This document shows, piece by piece, positions 8,593-17,076 of a stretch of DNA of 64,000 nucleotides. Position 1 is the stretch's first letter, and every line of letters begins with the position of its first letter. The notes below the pieces were generated by a model, which did not search any database, was not told the DNA's origin, and saw only the letters and a program-made list of their open reading frames with translations. Made by a program: the position numbers and the translations under genes. Source of the DNA: an uncultured Rhodobacter sp. (lineage in GTDB: Bacteria; Pseudomonadota; Alphaproteobacteria; Rhodobacterales; Rhodobacteraceae); the NCBI GenBank assembly GCA_945952585.1, contig CAMFII010000001.1, positions 310,001 to 374,000 of the forward strand, read 5' to 3'.

Positions 8593-9326
8593 CAGTGGTC
8601 TCCGTAGCCGAAATAGGCAGCCTGCATCGCCTCGGACTGACCGAGGGCGCGGGCGTCGCCGTCCAGAAGGATCTCGCCGCCGCGCATCAGCATCATCCGC
8701 CCGCCCACCATCATGGCCCGGGTCGAGGATTGCTCGACGATGAGGAGGGTCAGCTTGCGCTCGGCCCGCAATGCGATCAGTCGTTCATAAACCTGGTCGG
8801 TGATGTTCGGCGCCAACCCGAGCGAGGGCTCGTCGATCGCGACAAGGCGCGGATGGGTCATCAGCGCCCGCCCGATCACCAGCATCTGCTGCTGACCGCC
8901 GGACAGGAGGCCCGCCTGCGCATGGCGGCGGTCCTTGAGGATCGGGAAGGTGGCGTAGACCGCTTCGAGTTCGCTCGCCGCCCGGGCGCGCCAGTTGCGC
9001 TCCCGCGAATGCATGCCCGTCCCGACCATCAGGTTCTCCTCGATGGTGAGCGAGCCGAAAACCTCGCGCCCCTCGGGCACCATCGAAAGGCCGAGGCGGG
9101 CGATGTCTTCGGGGGCCTGCCCGGTGATGTCGTGGTCGGCGAAGTCGATCCTGCCGCCCGCCGGCGCGACGACCCCGGCAATGGCCCGCAAAAGCGAGGA
9201 TTTCCCGGCCCCGTTCGGCCCGGTGATGAAAAGGATCTCGCCTTCGGTCAGCGAGAAGCTGACACCGCGGACGGCGGTCAGCCGGCCATAGCGCACCTGG
9301 ACATTGGAGAGCGTCAGCAGGCTCAT
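8592..9326 (-). CDS. LivF-type ABC transporter ATP-binding protein
   Basis: A 244-residue ATPase with Walker A GPNGAGKSS (about 36-44), the signature LLSGGQQQMLVIGRAL and the Walker B region VAIDEPSLGLAPN, all as in LivF. It powers the importer with the LivG partner, whose gene lies directly upstream and overlaps this start by four bases. Length and motifs are complete, with nothing unusual. Confidence 0.95.
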   Translation of the reverse strand: MSLLTLSNVQVRYGRLTAVRGVSFSLTEGEILFITGPNGAGKSSLLRAIAGVVAPAGGRIDFADHDITGQAPEDIARLGLSMVPEGREVFGSLTIEENLMVGTGMHSRERNWRARAASELEAVYATFPILKDRRHAQAGLLSGGQQQMLVIGRALMTHPRLVAIDEPSLGLAPNITDQVYERLIALRAERKLTLLIVEQSSTRAMMVGGRMMLMRGGEILLDGDARALGQSEAMQAAYFGYGDH

Positions 9327-10075
9327 ATCTCGACCTCCAGCACCGGAAGGTCGGTATTCGCGGCGGTGCCCATGTAGGCGTGGCGCACCTTCTCGCTGTC
9401 GCGGATGGCCGCCGGCGCGCCCGTCTCGATCACGGCCCCGGAATCGAGCACGACGATGTGGTCGCAGAGGCCGAGGACGAGGCCGACATTGTGCTCGATC
9501 AGCAGCACGCCGCAGCCCAGTTCCCCGGCGATCCGGCGGATCAGGTCGGAAAGGTCAGCAGCTTCCGGCGCGCTCATCCCGGCGGCAGGCTCGTCGAGCA
9601 GCAGGAAGCCCGGCCGACCCATCAGCGCCCGTCCGATGGCGACGCGGCGTTCGTCGGTATAGGGCAGCGTCCCCGCGATGCGCCCGGCGAGCGGCGCGAT
9701 GCCGACCCAGTCGAGCATCGCCTCTGCCTCGGCGATCGCGGCGGCGCGCGACTTGCCGAGGCCGACGCCGGTCACCTCGAGGTTGTCGATCACCGTCAGG
9801 TCGCGGAACAGCCGTCCGCCCTGGAAGGTGCGGGCGATGCCGCGCTGGCGCAGCCGGTGCGGCTTCAGACCGGACAGGGTCTGCCCGTCCAGACGGACAG
9901 ACCCTTCGGTTGCGGCCTGGAACCCGGTCAGCACGTTGACAAGGGTGGTCTTGCCGGCACCGTTCGGGCCGATGAGGCCCACGATCTGGCCGGAGGTCAC
10001 CGTCAGGTCCACGCCCGACAGCGCCTTCAGCCCGGCAAAGGCGACCGACACCTTGTCAGCGGCAAGTTCGCTCAT
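9323..10075 (-). CDS. LivG-type ABC transporter ATP-binding protein
   Basis: A 250-residue ATPase starting MSELAADKVSVAFAGLKAL, with Walker A GPNGAGKTT and the LivG-specific long insertion before RGIARTFQGGRLFRDLTV. Walker B is FLLLDEPAAGM. ATG at 10075 overlaps the stop of hyuA by four bases (ATGA) and has AAGGGAGC upstream. In this frame open reading continues far upstream inside hyuA, which is why the start must be set from the ribosome binding site. The direct coupling of the transporter to hyuA is the best evidence that import and ring opening belong to one pathway. Confidence 0.95.
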   Translation of the reverse strand: MSELAADKVSVAFAGLKALSGVDLTVTSGQIVGLIGPNGAGKTTLVNVLTGFQAATEGSVRLDGQTLSGLKPHRLRQRGIARTFQGGRLFRDLTVIDNLEVTGVGLGKSRAAAIAEAEAMLDWVGIAPLAGRIAGTLPYTDERRVAIGRALMGRPGFLLLDEPAAGMSAPEAADLSDLIRRIAGELGCGVLLIEHNVGLVLGLCDHIVVLDSGAVIETGAPAAIRDSEKVRHAYMGTAANTDLPVLEVEI

Positions 10076-12162
10076 TTCGCTCCCTTCTTGTCGCGGGTGA
10101 TGAGGTAGGAGCCGCTGGCGTCCAGCCGCGCGGTCCAGCCCGGTTCGATCACGATGGTGGTGGTGATTTCCTCGATCACCGCAGGCCCCTTGATCGTGGC
10201 CCCGGCGCCCAGAGGGGTGCCGTCGTAGATCGGCGTCTTCACCCGCTTGCCGTCTGCCGAAAACACCGCGTCGCGGTAGCCTTTCAGCGCCTTGGCCGGT
10301 GCGGCCCCCTTGCCGATCGTCATGCGCGCCGGCTTGTCGACCACGCCGTAAAGCGTGCTTTCGATGTTCACCACCTCGACGGTCGAGTTGGGCTCGGCAT
10401 AGGTGTAGAGTTCCTTGTGGCGCTTGTGGAAGGCGTCCTTGATCTTGCCGATCGACCGTGCGTCGACCTTGAAGGTGCCGATCTCGACCGTGCATTCGTG
10501 CACCTGCCCCACATACCGCATGTCGAGGCTGCGCTTGACCACGATGTCCTTGCCCTTGAAGCCGTCCGACTTCAGATGCCCGGTTCCCTGCGCCTCGATC
10601 TCGGCGAAGAGCTGATCGATCCGCGAATAGGCAGCATCGTTGTCCAGACGCAGCGGCGCGGTGGCCATGTAGTTGTACTTCACGTCGCTGATGATCTGGC
10701 CGAAGGCGCAAAGACCCGAGGCGAGCTTCGGCAGGACGATCGTGTCGATCCCCATGGCATCGGCCAGCGCGGTGATATGTGCGGCTGTAGCGCCCCCGGC
10801 CCCGACCAGCACGAAGTCGCGCGGGTCATAGCCCCGCTCCACCGTCACCCGGCGGATGCCGTTGACCATATTCGCGTTGACGATGGTGAACATGCCATAG
10901 GCCGCGCGTTCGACGCTCATCTTCAGCGGCTGGGCCAGGTGGGTCTGGATCGCCTCGCGCGCCTTGGCCGCATCGAGCGGCAGTCGGCCGCCGACAAGAC
11001 CATCGGGGTTGAGGTAGCCGAGGACGAGGTTCGCATCGCTGACCGTCGGCAGCTTGCCACCCTGTCCGTAGCAGGCCGGACCGGGATCGGACCCCGCCGA
11101 CTGCGGGCCCATCTGCATCAGCCCCATCTCGTCGATCCAGCCGATCGAGCCGCCTCCCGCACCGAGCGTTTCCACCTGGATCATCGGCACGCCGATCCGG
11201 TAGCGCAGGAAGTCGATGTTCTTGTTGATGTTGGTCGAGCCGTCCTTGGTCAGTGTGATATCGAACGAGGTCCCGCCCATGTCGACGGTGATCACGTCCT
11301 TCTTGCCGAAGGGCTCGCAGACATACTGCCCTGCCGCCGGCGCCGAGGCGGGGCCGGAGTTGATGGCGTAGACCGAGCGGTCGGTCATCGCCTGCCCGAT
11401 CGCCAGCCCGCCGTTCGACTGGTAGTAGCGCACGGGCTGCTTCGCGCCGAGCGCGCGGAAATAGGCGTCCACCGCGTCGACGTAGCGCTTCATGATCGGG
11501 GCGAGGTAGGCGTTCACGACCGCGGTCGAGGTGCGGGTATATTCGCGGACCTGCGGGTAAAGCTCGGACCCGACCGTCAGGATCACGCCCGGCATCATCT
11601 CGCGCACGATCTCGGCGGCGCGGCGTTCATGCTCGGGGCGCAGCACCGACCAGACGAAGCTGATCGCGACGGTATCCACCCCCTCGGCCTTGAACGTCTC
11701 GCAGGCAGCGCGGACATCGGCCTCGGTCAGCGGCTCGCGGATGGTGCCGTCCGACAGGACCCGCTCGCGCACGCCGCGCCGCAGGTAGCGCGGCACCAGC
11801 ATGGTTGCCGGCGGATATTCCGGGTCGTAGCGATAGCCGTCCTCTTTGTGGCCAAGACGGATCTCCAGGCTGTCCTCGTGTCCCGCCGTGCAGATCAGGC
11901 CGGTCTTGGCGCCCTTCAGCTGGATCAGGGCGTTCAGGCCAACGGTGGTGCCGTTGATGCAGAGGTCGCAGTTCGACACCACCTCTTCCGCGCTGACCCC
12001 CAGTTCCTCGGAGATAAGCGCCAGCCCGTTACGGATCGCCAGCGTCGGGTCCTGCGGGGTGGAGAGTGCCTTGAACAGGCGAACCTGCCCGGATTTGTCG
12101 GCCAGCACGAAGTCGGTGAAGGTGCCGCCCGCGTCGATGCCCAGTCGGTAATCGGATTTCAT
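10072..12162 (-). CDS. hyuA: Hydantoinase/oxoprolinase family protein, subunit A
   Basis: A 696-residue subunit A of the ATP-dependent hydantoinase/5-oxoprolinase/acetone carboxylase family. The N-terminal LGIDAGGTFTDFVLAD and the later VDMGGTSFDITL are the phosphate-binding loops of the ASKHA ATPase fold. GPASAPAAGQYV and LGAGGGSIGWID are also family-typical. The enzyme uses ATP to activate a cyclic amide (hydantoin, N-methylhydantoin, oxoproline, lactam) or a ketone for hydrolysis or carboxylation. It works with HyuB, encoded 13 bases upstream. No third small subunit of the acetone carboxylase type is present, which favours a hydrolase. N-methylhydantoin is one option given creatine genes elsewhere in the window, but nothing proves it. 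Confidence 0.93.
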   Translation of the reverse strand: MKSDYRLGIDAGGTFTDFVLADKSGQVRLFKALSTPQDPTLAIRNGLALISEELGVSAEEVVSNCDLCINGTTVGLNALIQLKGAKTGLICTAGHEDSLEIRLGHKEDGYRYDPEYPPATMLVPRYLRRGVRERVLSDGTIREPLTEADVRAACETFKAEGVDTVAISFVWSVLRPEHERRAAEIVREMMPGVILTVGSELYPQVREYTRTSTAVVNAYLAPIMKRYVDAVDAYFRALGAKQPVRYYQSNGGLAIGQAMTDRSVYAINSGPASAPAAGQYVCEPFGKKDVITVDMGGTSFDITLTKDGSTNINKNIDFLRYRIGVPMIQVETLGAGGGSIGWIDEMGLMQMGPQSAGSDPGPACYGQGGKLPTVSDANLVLGYLNPDGLVGGRLPLDAAKAREAIQTHLAQPLKMSVERAAYGMFTIVNANMVNGIRRVTVERGYDPRDFVLVGAGGATAAHITALADAMGIDTIVLPKLASGLCAFGQIISDVKYNYMATAPLRLDNDAAYSRIDQLFAEIEAQGTGHLKSDGFKGKDIVVKRSLDMRYVGQVHECTVEIGTFKVDARSIGKIKDAFHKRHKELYTYAEPNSTVEVVNIESTLYGVVDKPARMTIGKGAAPAKALKGYRDAVFSADGKRVKTPIYDGTPLGAGATIKGPAVIEEITTTIVIEPGWTARLDASGSYLITRDKKGAK

Positions 12163-12175
12163 CGTGCGTCCCCCC

Positions 12176-13960
12176 TCACTTCGCGGCCTGGGCGCGGCGC
12201 TTGGCGCGCAGCGCTTCGGTTGCCTTCATGTCCACGCTCAGCGTGGCGGGATCGGTGATGACGACGCCGTAATCCTCCCTTGCCCCCTCGATCGAAACGA
12301 GGCCGTTCTTGACGTCCCAGGTGACCTTTTCCACGGCCCGGTCCATCGGGTTACCGTAGCCGCCGCCTCCGGGGTTCATGTTGGTGATCCGGTCGCCCGG
12401 CTTGATGACCCGGATGACGTTTTCGCGGATGGTCTCCGAGACCTTCCCCTCCACCAGTTCCAGCCGGCCGACCTTGGTGTCGACCAGGGTGCTGGCTGCC
12501 CCGGCAGCGCCGACCGCGGGGATGCGGCGGCCCTCGCCGAAGGTGATGAAGGTCATGTCGTCGTTCAGCGGCTCCACCTCCCAGGCGGTGCCGGACCCGC
12601 CGCGGAACCTGCCAGCGCCGCCGCTGTCGGTCATCAGCGAGTAGCGGTGGATGATGATCGGGTAGGAATACTCCAGTAGCTCGACATCGCCCGACGTCAG
12701 TGCGCCAAAGCAGCATTCCGGCCCGCAGGCATGCCAGCCATCCTGGCTGGGCGTGGCCCCCGCGCCCGAAATGATGGTGGCCAGCACCATCGTGACGTAT
12801 TCCTCGTCATGGCGCTTGTCCCAGCCGGCAATGTTCAGCCCGTTGGCATGCCCCCACGACGCCGAGACCTTGGATGGCACCGCCTTCTCGAAGGCCAGCC
12901 GCACGGCGTCGGTCAGCGTCTCCATCGGCGTGGTGGTGCAGTTCATGTGCGGCGCCGGTTCGGCGGCGTTGCAGATCGTGCCCTTCGGCCCGAAATCGAC
13001 CGTCACGCAGCGATAGAGCCCCTCGTTGTAGGGCGGCGGCAGCTGCGCGAACATCATCAGGCCCAGATAGACGCCCGAATGGCTGTTTCCCTCGTAGCTG
13101 TTGATGAAGTACGGGATCTGCGGCGGAGACGAGATCGCGATGTGGCAGCTGTCGCCCTTGATGGTGACCTTCGCCTTGATCTCGAAATCGCCGAAGCCGT
13201 GGCCTGCATCCTCGAGGATCGCGGCGCCTTCGTAGGTGCCGTCGGGCACACCGGCGATCAGGCTGCGCATCTGCTTCTCGGCCATGTCGAGCAGCATCTC
13301 GATGCAGGCATCGACCTGTTCTTCGCCGTATTTCTCCAGCATCGCCAGAAGTGCGCGCTCGCCGACCTGGCAGGCGCCGATCAGGGCGTTGAAGTCGCCC
13401 TCCTGGTCGCGGCGGGCGCGCATATTGGTCAGAAGCAGGTTCAGCACGTCCTTGCGCGGCTGGCCCCGGTCCCAGACCTTGACCGGCGGGATGCGCAGGC
13501 ACTCGGCGTAGATTTCCTTGGCATTGGGGTTGTAGCCCGCGGGAACCGGCCCGCCGACATCGGTCAGGTGGCCCTTGCAGACGGTCCAGTATTTCAGCCG
13601 CCCCTTCCAGAACACCGGTTTGTAAAAGCAGGTGTCGATGGCATGCGACCCGCCCCAGGCCGGGTCGTTGTGGATGATGAGGTCGCCTTCATGGATGTCG
13701 CCCTCGAAATACTTGGCGACGACCTTCATTGCCGGGATCAGCGAGCCGAGGTGGATGGGGATGTCCTGCCCCTGAAGGATCATCTCGGGGCGGTGGTTGA
13801 ACAGCGCTGTCGAATAGTCATGCGCGAGGTTGAAGACCGACGACCGCGCGGTCTTTTCCAGCGACAACGTCATCTCGCGCTGCGTCGTCTCGAGGATGCC
13901 CCGCACCACCGACAGGGTGATCGGGTCCACCTCCACCTTCTTCCTTGGCCTTGCCGCCAT
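12176..13960 (-). CDS. hyuB: Hydantoinase/oxoprolinase family protein, subunit B
   Basis: A 594-residue subunit B of the same ATP-dependent enzyme. Recognisable stretches are DPITLSVVRGILETTQREM at the N-terminus, IHNDPAWGGSHAIDTCFYKP (about 155-175) and the glycine-rich MNPGGGGYGNPMDRAVE near 530. I start at ATG 13960, with GGAGG about eight bases upstream; a GTG one codon earlier is also possible. It is the first gene of the leftward hyuB-hyuA-livGFHM-binding protein unit. The promoter must lie in the 254-base gap shared with the AraC-type regulator. Confidence 0.93.
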   Translation of the reverse strand: MAARPRKKVEVDPITLSVVRGILETTQREMTLSLEKTARSSVFNLAHDYSTALFNHRPEMILQGQDIPIHLGSLIPAMKVVAKYFEGDIHEGDLIIHNDPAWGGSHAIDTCFYKPVFWKGRLKYWTVCKGHLTDVGGPVPAGYNPNAKEIYAECLRIPPVKVWDRGQPRKDVLNLLLTNMRARRDQEGDFNALIGACQVGERALLAMLEKYGEEQVDACIEMLLDMAEKQMRSLIAGVPDGTYEGAAILEDAGHGFGDFEIKAKVTIKGDSCHIAISSPPQIPYFINSYEGNSHSGVYLGLMMFAQLPPPYNEGLYRCVTVDFGPKGTICNAAEPAPHMNCTTTPMETLTDAVRLAFEKAVPSKVSASWGHANGLNIAGWDKRHDEEYVTMVLATIISGAGATPSQDGWHACGPECCFGALTSGDVELLEYSYPIIIHRYSLMTDSGGAGRFRGGSGTAWEVEPLNDDMTFITFGEGRRIPAVGAAGAASTLVDTKVGRLELVEGKVSETIRENVIRVIKPGDRITNMNPGGGGYGNPMDRAVEKVTWDVKNGLVSIEGAREDYGVVITDPATLSVDMKATEALRAKRRAQAAK

Positions 13961-14214
13961 CACGAAGCCCTCCGTTGAGAGCCGCGCAAACAGGGGTTGA
14001 ACGGCCCGGGGACCGGTCTGGCTTGCTGGATTTCCCTGTCACGCGGCGTCTGTTGCGCCTTTGATGTGACAAGGCTAGCGATGGTTTTGCCCGGGCGTCT
14101 TTGCAGGGGGCGCATCTCCTTTTGCGTTTCCGTGCAGTCCAGCCCCGCCGCGACAGGCGATGCTTGCCCGACTCGACCTGACATGCCCTGATGGACAAAG
14201 AGGGAGCGCAGCAG
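13961..14214. promoter_or_regulatory. Divergent promoter region (hyuBA operon / AraC regulator)
   Basis: A 254-base gap between divergent starts. It should contain the hyuB promoter, the regulator promoter and the AraC-type operator. I saw no clear direct repeats or -35/-10 pairs and cannot place the sites. Confidence 0.4.
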
Positions 14215-15171
14215 ATGAAAAGCACCATCACGACGCGAGGGGTCGACAAGGCGGCGCGCAGCGGTCACTGGCACGAAACCATCGCGCGGACCTATTTCCC
14301 GCTCGACCTGACATTCGCCCGCCCCGAAGCCTTTGACGGCGAGTTGACCAGCTGGAACCTGGGCGAGGTGTCGCTGTCGCGCCTGACGTCGGATGCGCTG
14401 CTGTACCGTCGGCTGCCGAAGCATTTCCGCGAACCGGGTCCCGAGGAATTCCTGGTGACCCTTCCCGCCAAGGCCGAGGTGCGCTTTGCCCAGGGCGGCA
14501 AGGAAGTGCGCGCCAATCCGGGGGCATTCTTCATCGAGCGCAGCCACGAGCCCTACGAATTCAGCCATGCCGAGCCGGCCGACCTGTGGGTGATGAAGCT
14601 GTCCAAGGACATGCTCGGTGGCCGTATCCGCGCCCCGGACCGGTTCTGCTCGCTGCAGTTCGACGCGACGAACGGGGCGAACGGGCTGTTCGTGGACATG
14701 GTCCACCTGATCCCGCAGCGCTATGACGCGATGAGCGAAGAGACCCGCGCGATTGTCGGCCGGCAGCTCGCCGACCTTCTGGCGTTGGCGATCCAGTCCG
14801 ACGAGCGGGTGCTGACCTCGGGCGCCTCGACCGTGCGCACTGCGCATCTTGCCCGGATCGAAGCCTTCGTGCGCCGCCATATTGACGACCCAGACCTTGG
14901 GCCGGAGGAAGTCGCGGCGGGCTGCGGCATTTCCGTGCGCTACCTGCACGAGTTGCTGCGCGACACGAACACCACGCTTGGCCAGTGGATCCGCGACACG
15001 CGGCTGATGGCCGCGATGGAAGACCTTCGCAACCCCGCCGACTGCCGGACCATCGGCGAGATCGCCTTTGCCCGCGGTTTCGCCGACCAGCCGCAGTTCA
15101 GCCGCGCCTTCCGTGCCCGCTTCGGCGTCACGCCGAAAGAGGCCCGGTCCGAAGCCGCTCACCAGCCCTGA
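14215..15171 (+). CDS. AraC-family transcriptional regulator
   Basis: A 318-residue activator with an N-terminal AraC-binding-like sensory domain and a C-terminal double helix-turn-helix. In the latter, VAAGCGISVRYLHELLRD is the first HTH and TIGEIAFARGFADQPQFSRA followed by FGVTPKEAR the second. ATG at 14215 is chosen because GAGGGAG lies upstream; an in-frame ATG eight codons earlier lacks a comparable site. It is divergent from hyuBA and the transporter, and so is the likely activator of that unit in response to the imported compound. It ends 62 bases before the convergent pxpC stop. Confidence 0.92.
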   Translation: MKSTITTRGVDKAARSGHWHETIARTYFPLDLTFARPEAFDGELTSWNLGEVSLSRLTSDALLYRRLPKHFREPGPEEFLVTLPAKAEVRFAQGGKEVRANPGAFFIERSHEPYEFSHAEPADLWVMKLSKDMLGGRIRAPDRFCSLQFDATNGANGLFVDMVHLIPQRYDAMSEETRAIVGRQLADLLALAIQSDERVLTSGASTVRTAHLARIEAFVRRHIDDPDLGPEEVAAGCGISVRYLHELLRDTNTTLGQWIRDTRLMAAMEDLRNPADCRTIGEIAFARGFADQPQFSRAFRARFGVTPKEARSEAAHQP

Positions 15172-15233
15172 GGGGCATCCCCGCATCGCTGTGCGAGAAG
15201 CGCCCGGAGGGGCGTGATGAGCGGTCTCGCGCA

Positions 15234-16202
15234 TCACCGTCCCAGATGGGCGCGGACGCGCTGCAACGCGGCCTGTCGGTCGTGACGGGCGGCCAGCGCC
15301 TGGTCCATCGACACTTCGACAAAGCGTGCGGGTGCATGCGGCTGAAGCTGGCCGATCAGGTCCATGTCGGCGCTGATGACGCAGCCGAGCATCATGTAGC
15401 CGCCGCCTGAGACTGCATCGCGGTGCAGCACGATCGGTTCCGTGCCGCCCGGCACCTGGATCGAGCCATAAGGATAGCAGGCATCGACGATGTTCGACGG
15501 GTTCGACCCCGCGCCGAAGGGCTGTTCGCGCGGCACGAAATCCAGCGCCTTGCCGCCGCGGAACCGGTAGCCGATCCGGTCGGCCTCGGGTGCGACCTTC
15601 CAGGTATCCGCGAAGAACTGCTTGCCCGCCTCGGCGGTGATCCGGTGCCAGTAAAGGCCGGGCAGCATCCGAAGTTCCGCCGGGTTGCCGGGCCCGCGCC
15701 GCAGGTTTGCCGGAACCGCCCCCTTGCCGCCGGCGCCCTTGCCGACTGGCAGTTCGTCCCCGGCCTTCAGCGCCCGGCCTTCGTGTCCGCCAAGCGCCCC
15801 AAGCGTATAGGTCGAGCGCGAGCCGAGCTTTACCGGAACGTCGATCCCGCCGGAGACGGCGATATAGGCCCGCGCGCCGGACTTGAGGAAGGCGAAGCTC
15901 AGCCTGTCGCCCGCCTTGACCGGGAAGGCTTCCCAGGTCGCGCGGTCTTCCCCGTTCACCTTGGGCGGCAGGTCGCCTCCGGTCACGGCGACTGTGGCGG
16001 GGGCGGTGAATTCCAGCTCCGGCCCCATGAACACCGCTTCCAGCACCGCCGCGCCCTCGTCGTTGCCGACAAGCATGTTGGCGACGCGCAGCGCAAACCG
16101 GTCCATCCCGCCCGAGATCGGGATGCCGAGATGATAGTAGCCGGGCCGCCCGAGATCCTGGACCGTGGTCGACAGGCCCGGAGAATGAACCTTAACGGCC
16201 AT
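15234..16202 (-). CDS. pxpC: PxpC-like biotin-dependent carboxyltransferase-family protein
   Basis: A 322-residue member of the 5-oxoprolinase subunit C / KipA / urea amidolyase carboxyltransferase family. The opening MAVKVHSPGLSTTVQDLGRP and GIPISGGMDRFALRVANMLV are diagnostic. In PxpABC this subunit helps ATP-dependent opening of 5-oxoproline, and the same fold in urea amidolyase transfers a carboxyl group from biotin. The start overlaps the PxpB stop by 11 bases. Because biotin carboxylase and carrier genes sit in the same operon, a true carboxyltransferase role is possible here; that is inference. Confidence 0.9.
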   Translation of the reverse strand: MAVKVHSPGLSTTVQDLGRPGYYHLGIPISGGMDRFALRVANMLVGNDEGAAVLEAVFMGPELEFTAPATVAVTGGDLPPKVNGEDRATWEAFPVKAGDRLSFAFLKSGARAYIAVSGGIDVPVKLGSRSTYTLGALGGHEGRALKAGDELPVGKGAGGKGAVPANLRRGPGNPAELRMLPGLYWHRITAEAGKQFFADTWKVAPEADRIGYRFRGGKALDFVPREQPFGAGSNPSNIVDACYPYGSIQVPGGTEPIVLHRDAVSGGGYMMLGCVISADMDLIGQLQPHAPARFVEVSMDQALAARHDRQAALQRVRAHLGR

Positions 16203-17067
16203 GAAGCGCCTCCATCAGCTTGGCGTTGGTGCCGGCCATGTCCTTGTTGAATTCGGCAAGCGAGAAGGTCGCCGGGCGGATCACCGGCTCGAACCGGTTC
16301 GCCTCGACCGCCTCCAGTGCCGCATCGTAGTCGTCGCGGCCGATGGGCTTCCACTTCACGATGTCGCCGGGGCGGAACAGGCACATCTCGTCCTGCAGGT
16401 AGCTGACCTGCTGGTTGGGGTCGTAGATCGGCATCGGCGTGATGCCGAACATCTGGTAGCCGCCCGCCCCACGCACCGAGTAGATGCAGCTGAAGCAGCC
16501 GCCATGGCCGATGGTGAGCTTGGGCGTGTCGGTCCGCGGCCGCAGGTATTTCGGCACCTGCAACTGCCGCTTCCGCTCGACCATCTGGTACAGGAACGGC
16601 AGGCCCGCCACGAAGCCCACCATCGAGACGAACCAGGGCTGGCTGGAATGCGCCTTGACGAAGTTCTCGACCGTGCCGAGCCCGTTGATCTCGGCCGCGT
16701 ATTCGAGGTCGGTCTTCGACGGGTCCTGATGCCGCTCGCGGAAGCGCATCAGCGTCTCATGCGTCCAGGGGTCCTGGTAGAAGACCGGGATTTCCATGAT
16801 CCGGGTCTTGAGCGAAGCGTCCGATTTCGACGCAGCGGCCTCCATCCCCTTCAGTTCCTTGAGAAGGTCGTCGGGCTTGATGGCGTCCGGGTCGAACTTG
16901 ATCTGGAAGCTGGCATTGGCCGGGCAGATCTCGGTCACGCCCTTGATGCCGGCCTCGCGCACGGCATTCGTCATCGACAGCGAGGTGAAGAAGGCCTCAA
17001 GCGACATGCCTTCGGACACCTCTCCGAAGATGTGCTCGTCGCCCCCGAAGCTGAATCGGATCGACAT
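16192..17067 (-). CDS. pxpB: PxpB-like (allophanate hydrolase subunit 1 family) protein
   Basis: A 291-residue protein of the PxpB/KipI/allophanate hydrolase subunit 1 family. The conserved C-terminal segments FVAGLPFLYQM and GGCFSCIYSVRGAGGYQMFG are present. It pairs with PxpC. At about 290 residues it is longer than the roughly 220-240 residues usual for PxpB, with an extended middle (about 85-150). It lies nine bases after accC and overlaps pxpC. Whether it serves a 5-oxoprolinase or a related lactam-opening enzyme cannot be decided from sequence. Confidence 0.85.
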   Translation of the reverse strand: MSIRFSFGGDEHIFGEVSEGMSLEAFFTSLSMTNAVREAGIKGVTEICPANASFQIKFDPDAIKPDDLLKELKGMEAAASKSDASLKTRIMEIPVFYQDPWTHETLMRFRERHQDPSKTDLEYAAEINGLGTVENFVKAHSSQPWFVSMVGFVAGLPFLYQMVERKRQLQVPKYLRPRTDTPKLTIGHGGCFSCIYSVRGAGGYQMFGITPMPIYDPNQQVSYLQDEMCLFRPGDIVKWKPIGRDDYDAALEAVEANRFEPVIRPATFSLAEFNKDMAGTNAKLMEALHGR

Positions 17068-17076
17068 GGTCCCCCC

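Noticed and set aside
10417-12258. Long open frame on the opposite strand of hyuA (and similar long shadows opposite livG, hupR, the acyl ligase and creatinase)
   Set aside because: These arise from GC-rich codon bias. They have no ribosome binding site, no recognisable domain, and lie fully antisense to well-supported genes.
10072-13960. HyuAB as acetone carboxylase
   Set aside because: No gene for the small gamma subunit lies beside hyuA/hyuB; the importer and neighbours fit a cyclic-amide hydrolase better, though the ketone option is not fully excluded.
15201-15214. CGCCC-GGAG-GGGCG hairpin between convergent AraC and pxpC genes
   Set aside because: The stem is only five base pairs with no T-tract; too weak to call a terminator in GC-rich DNA.
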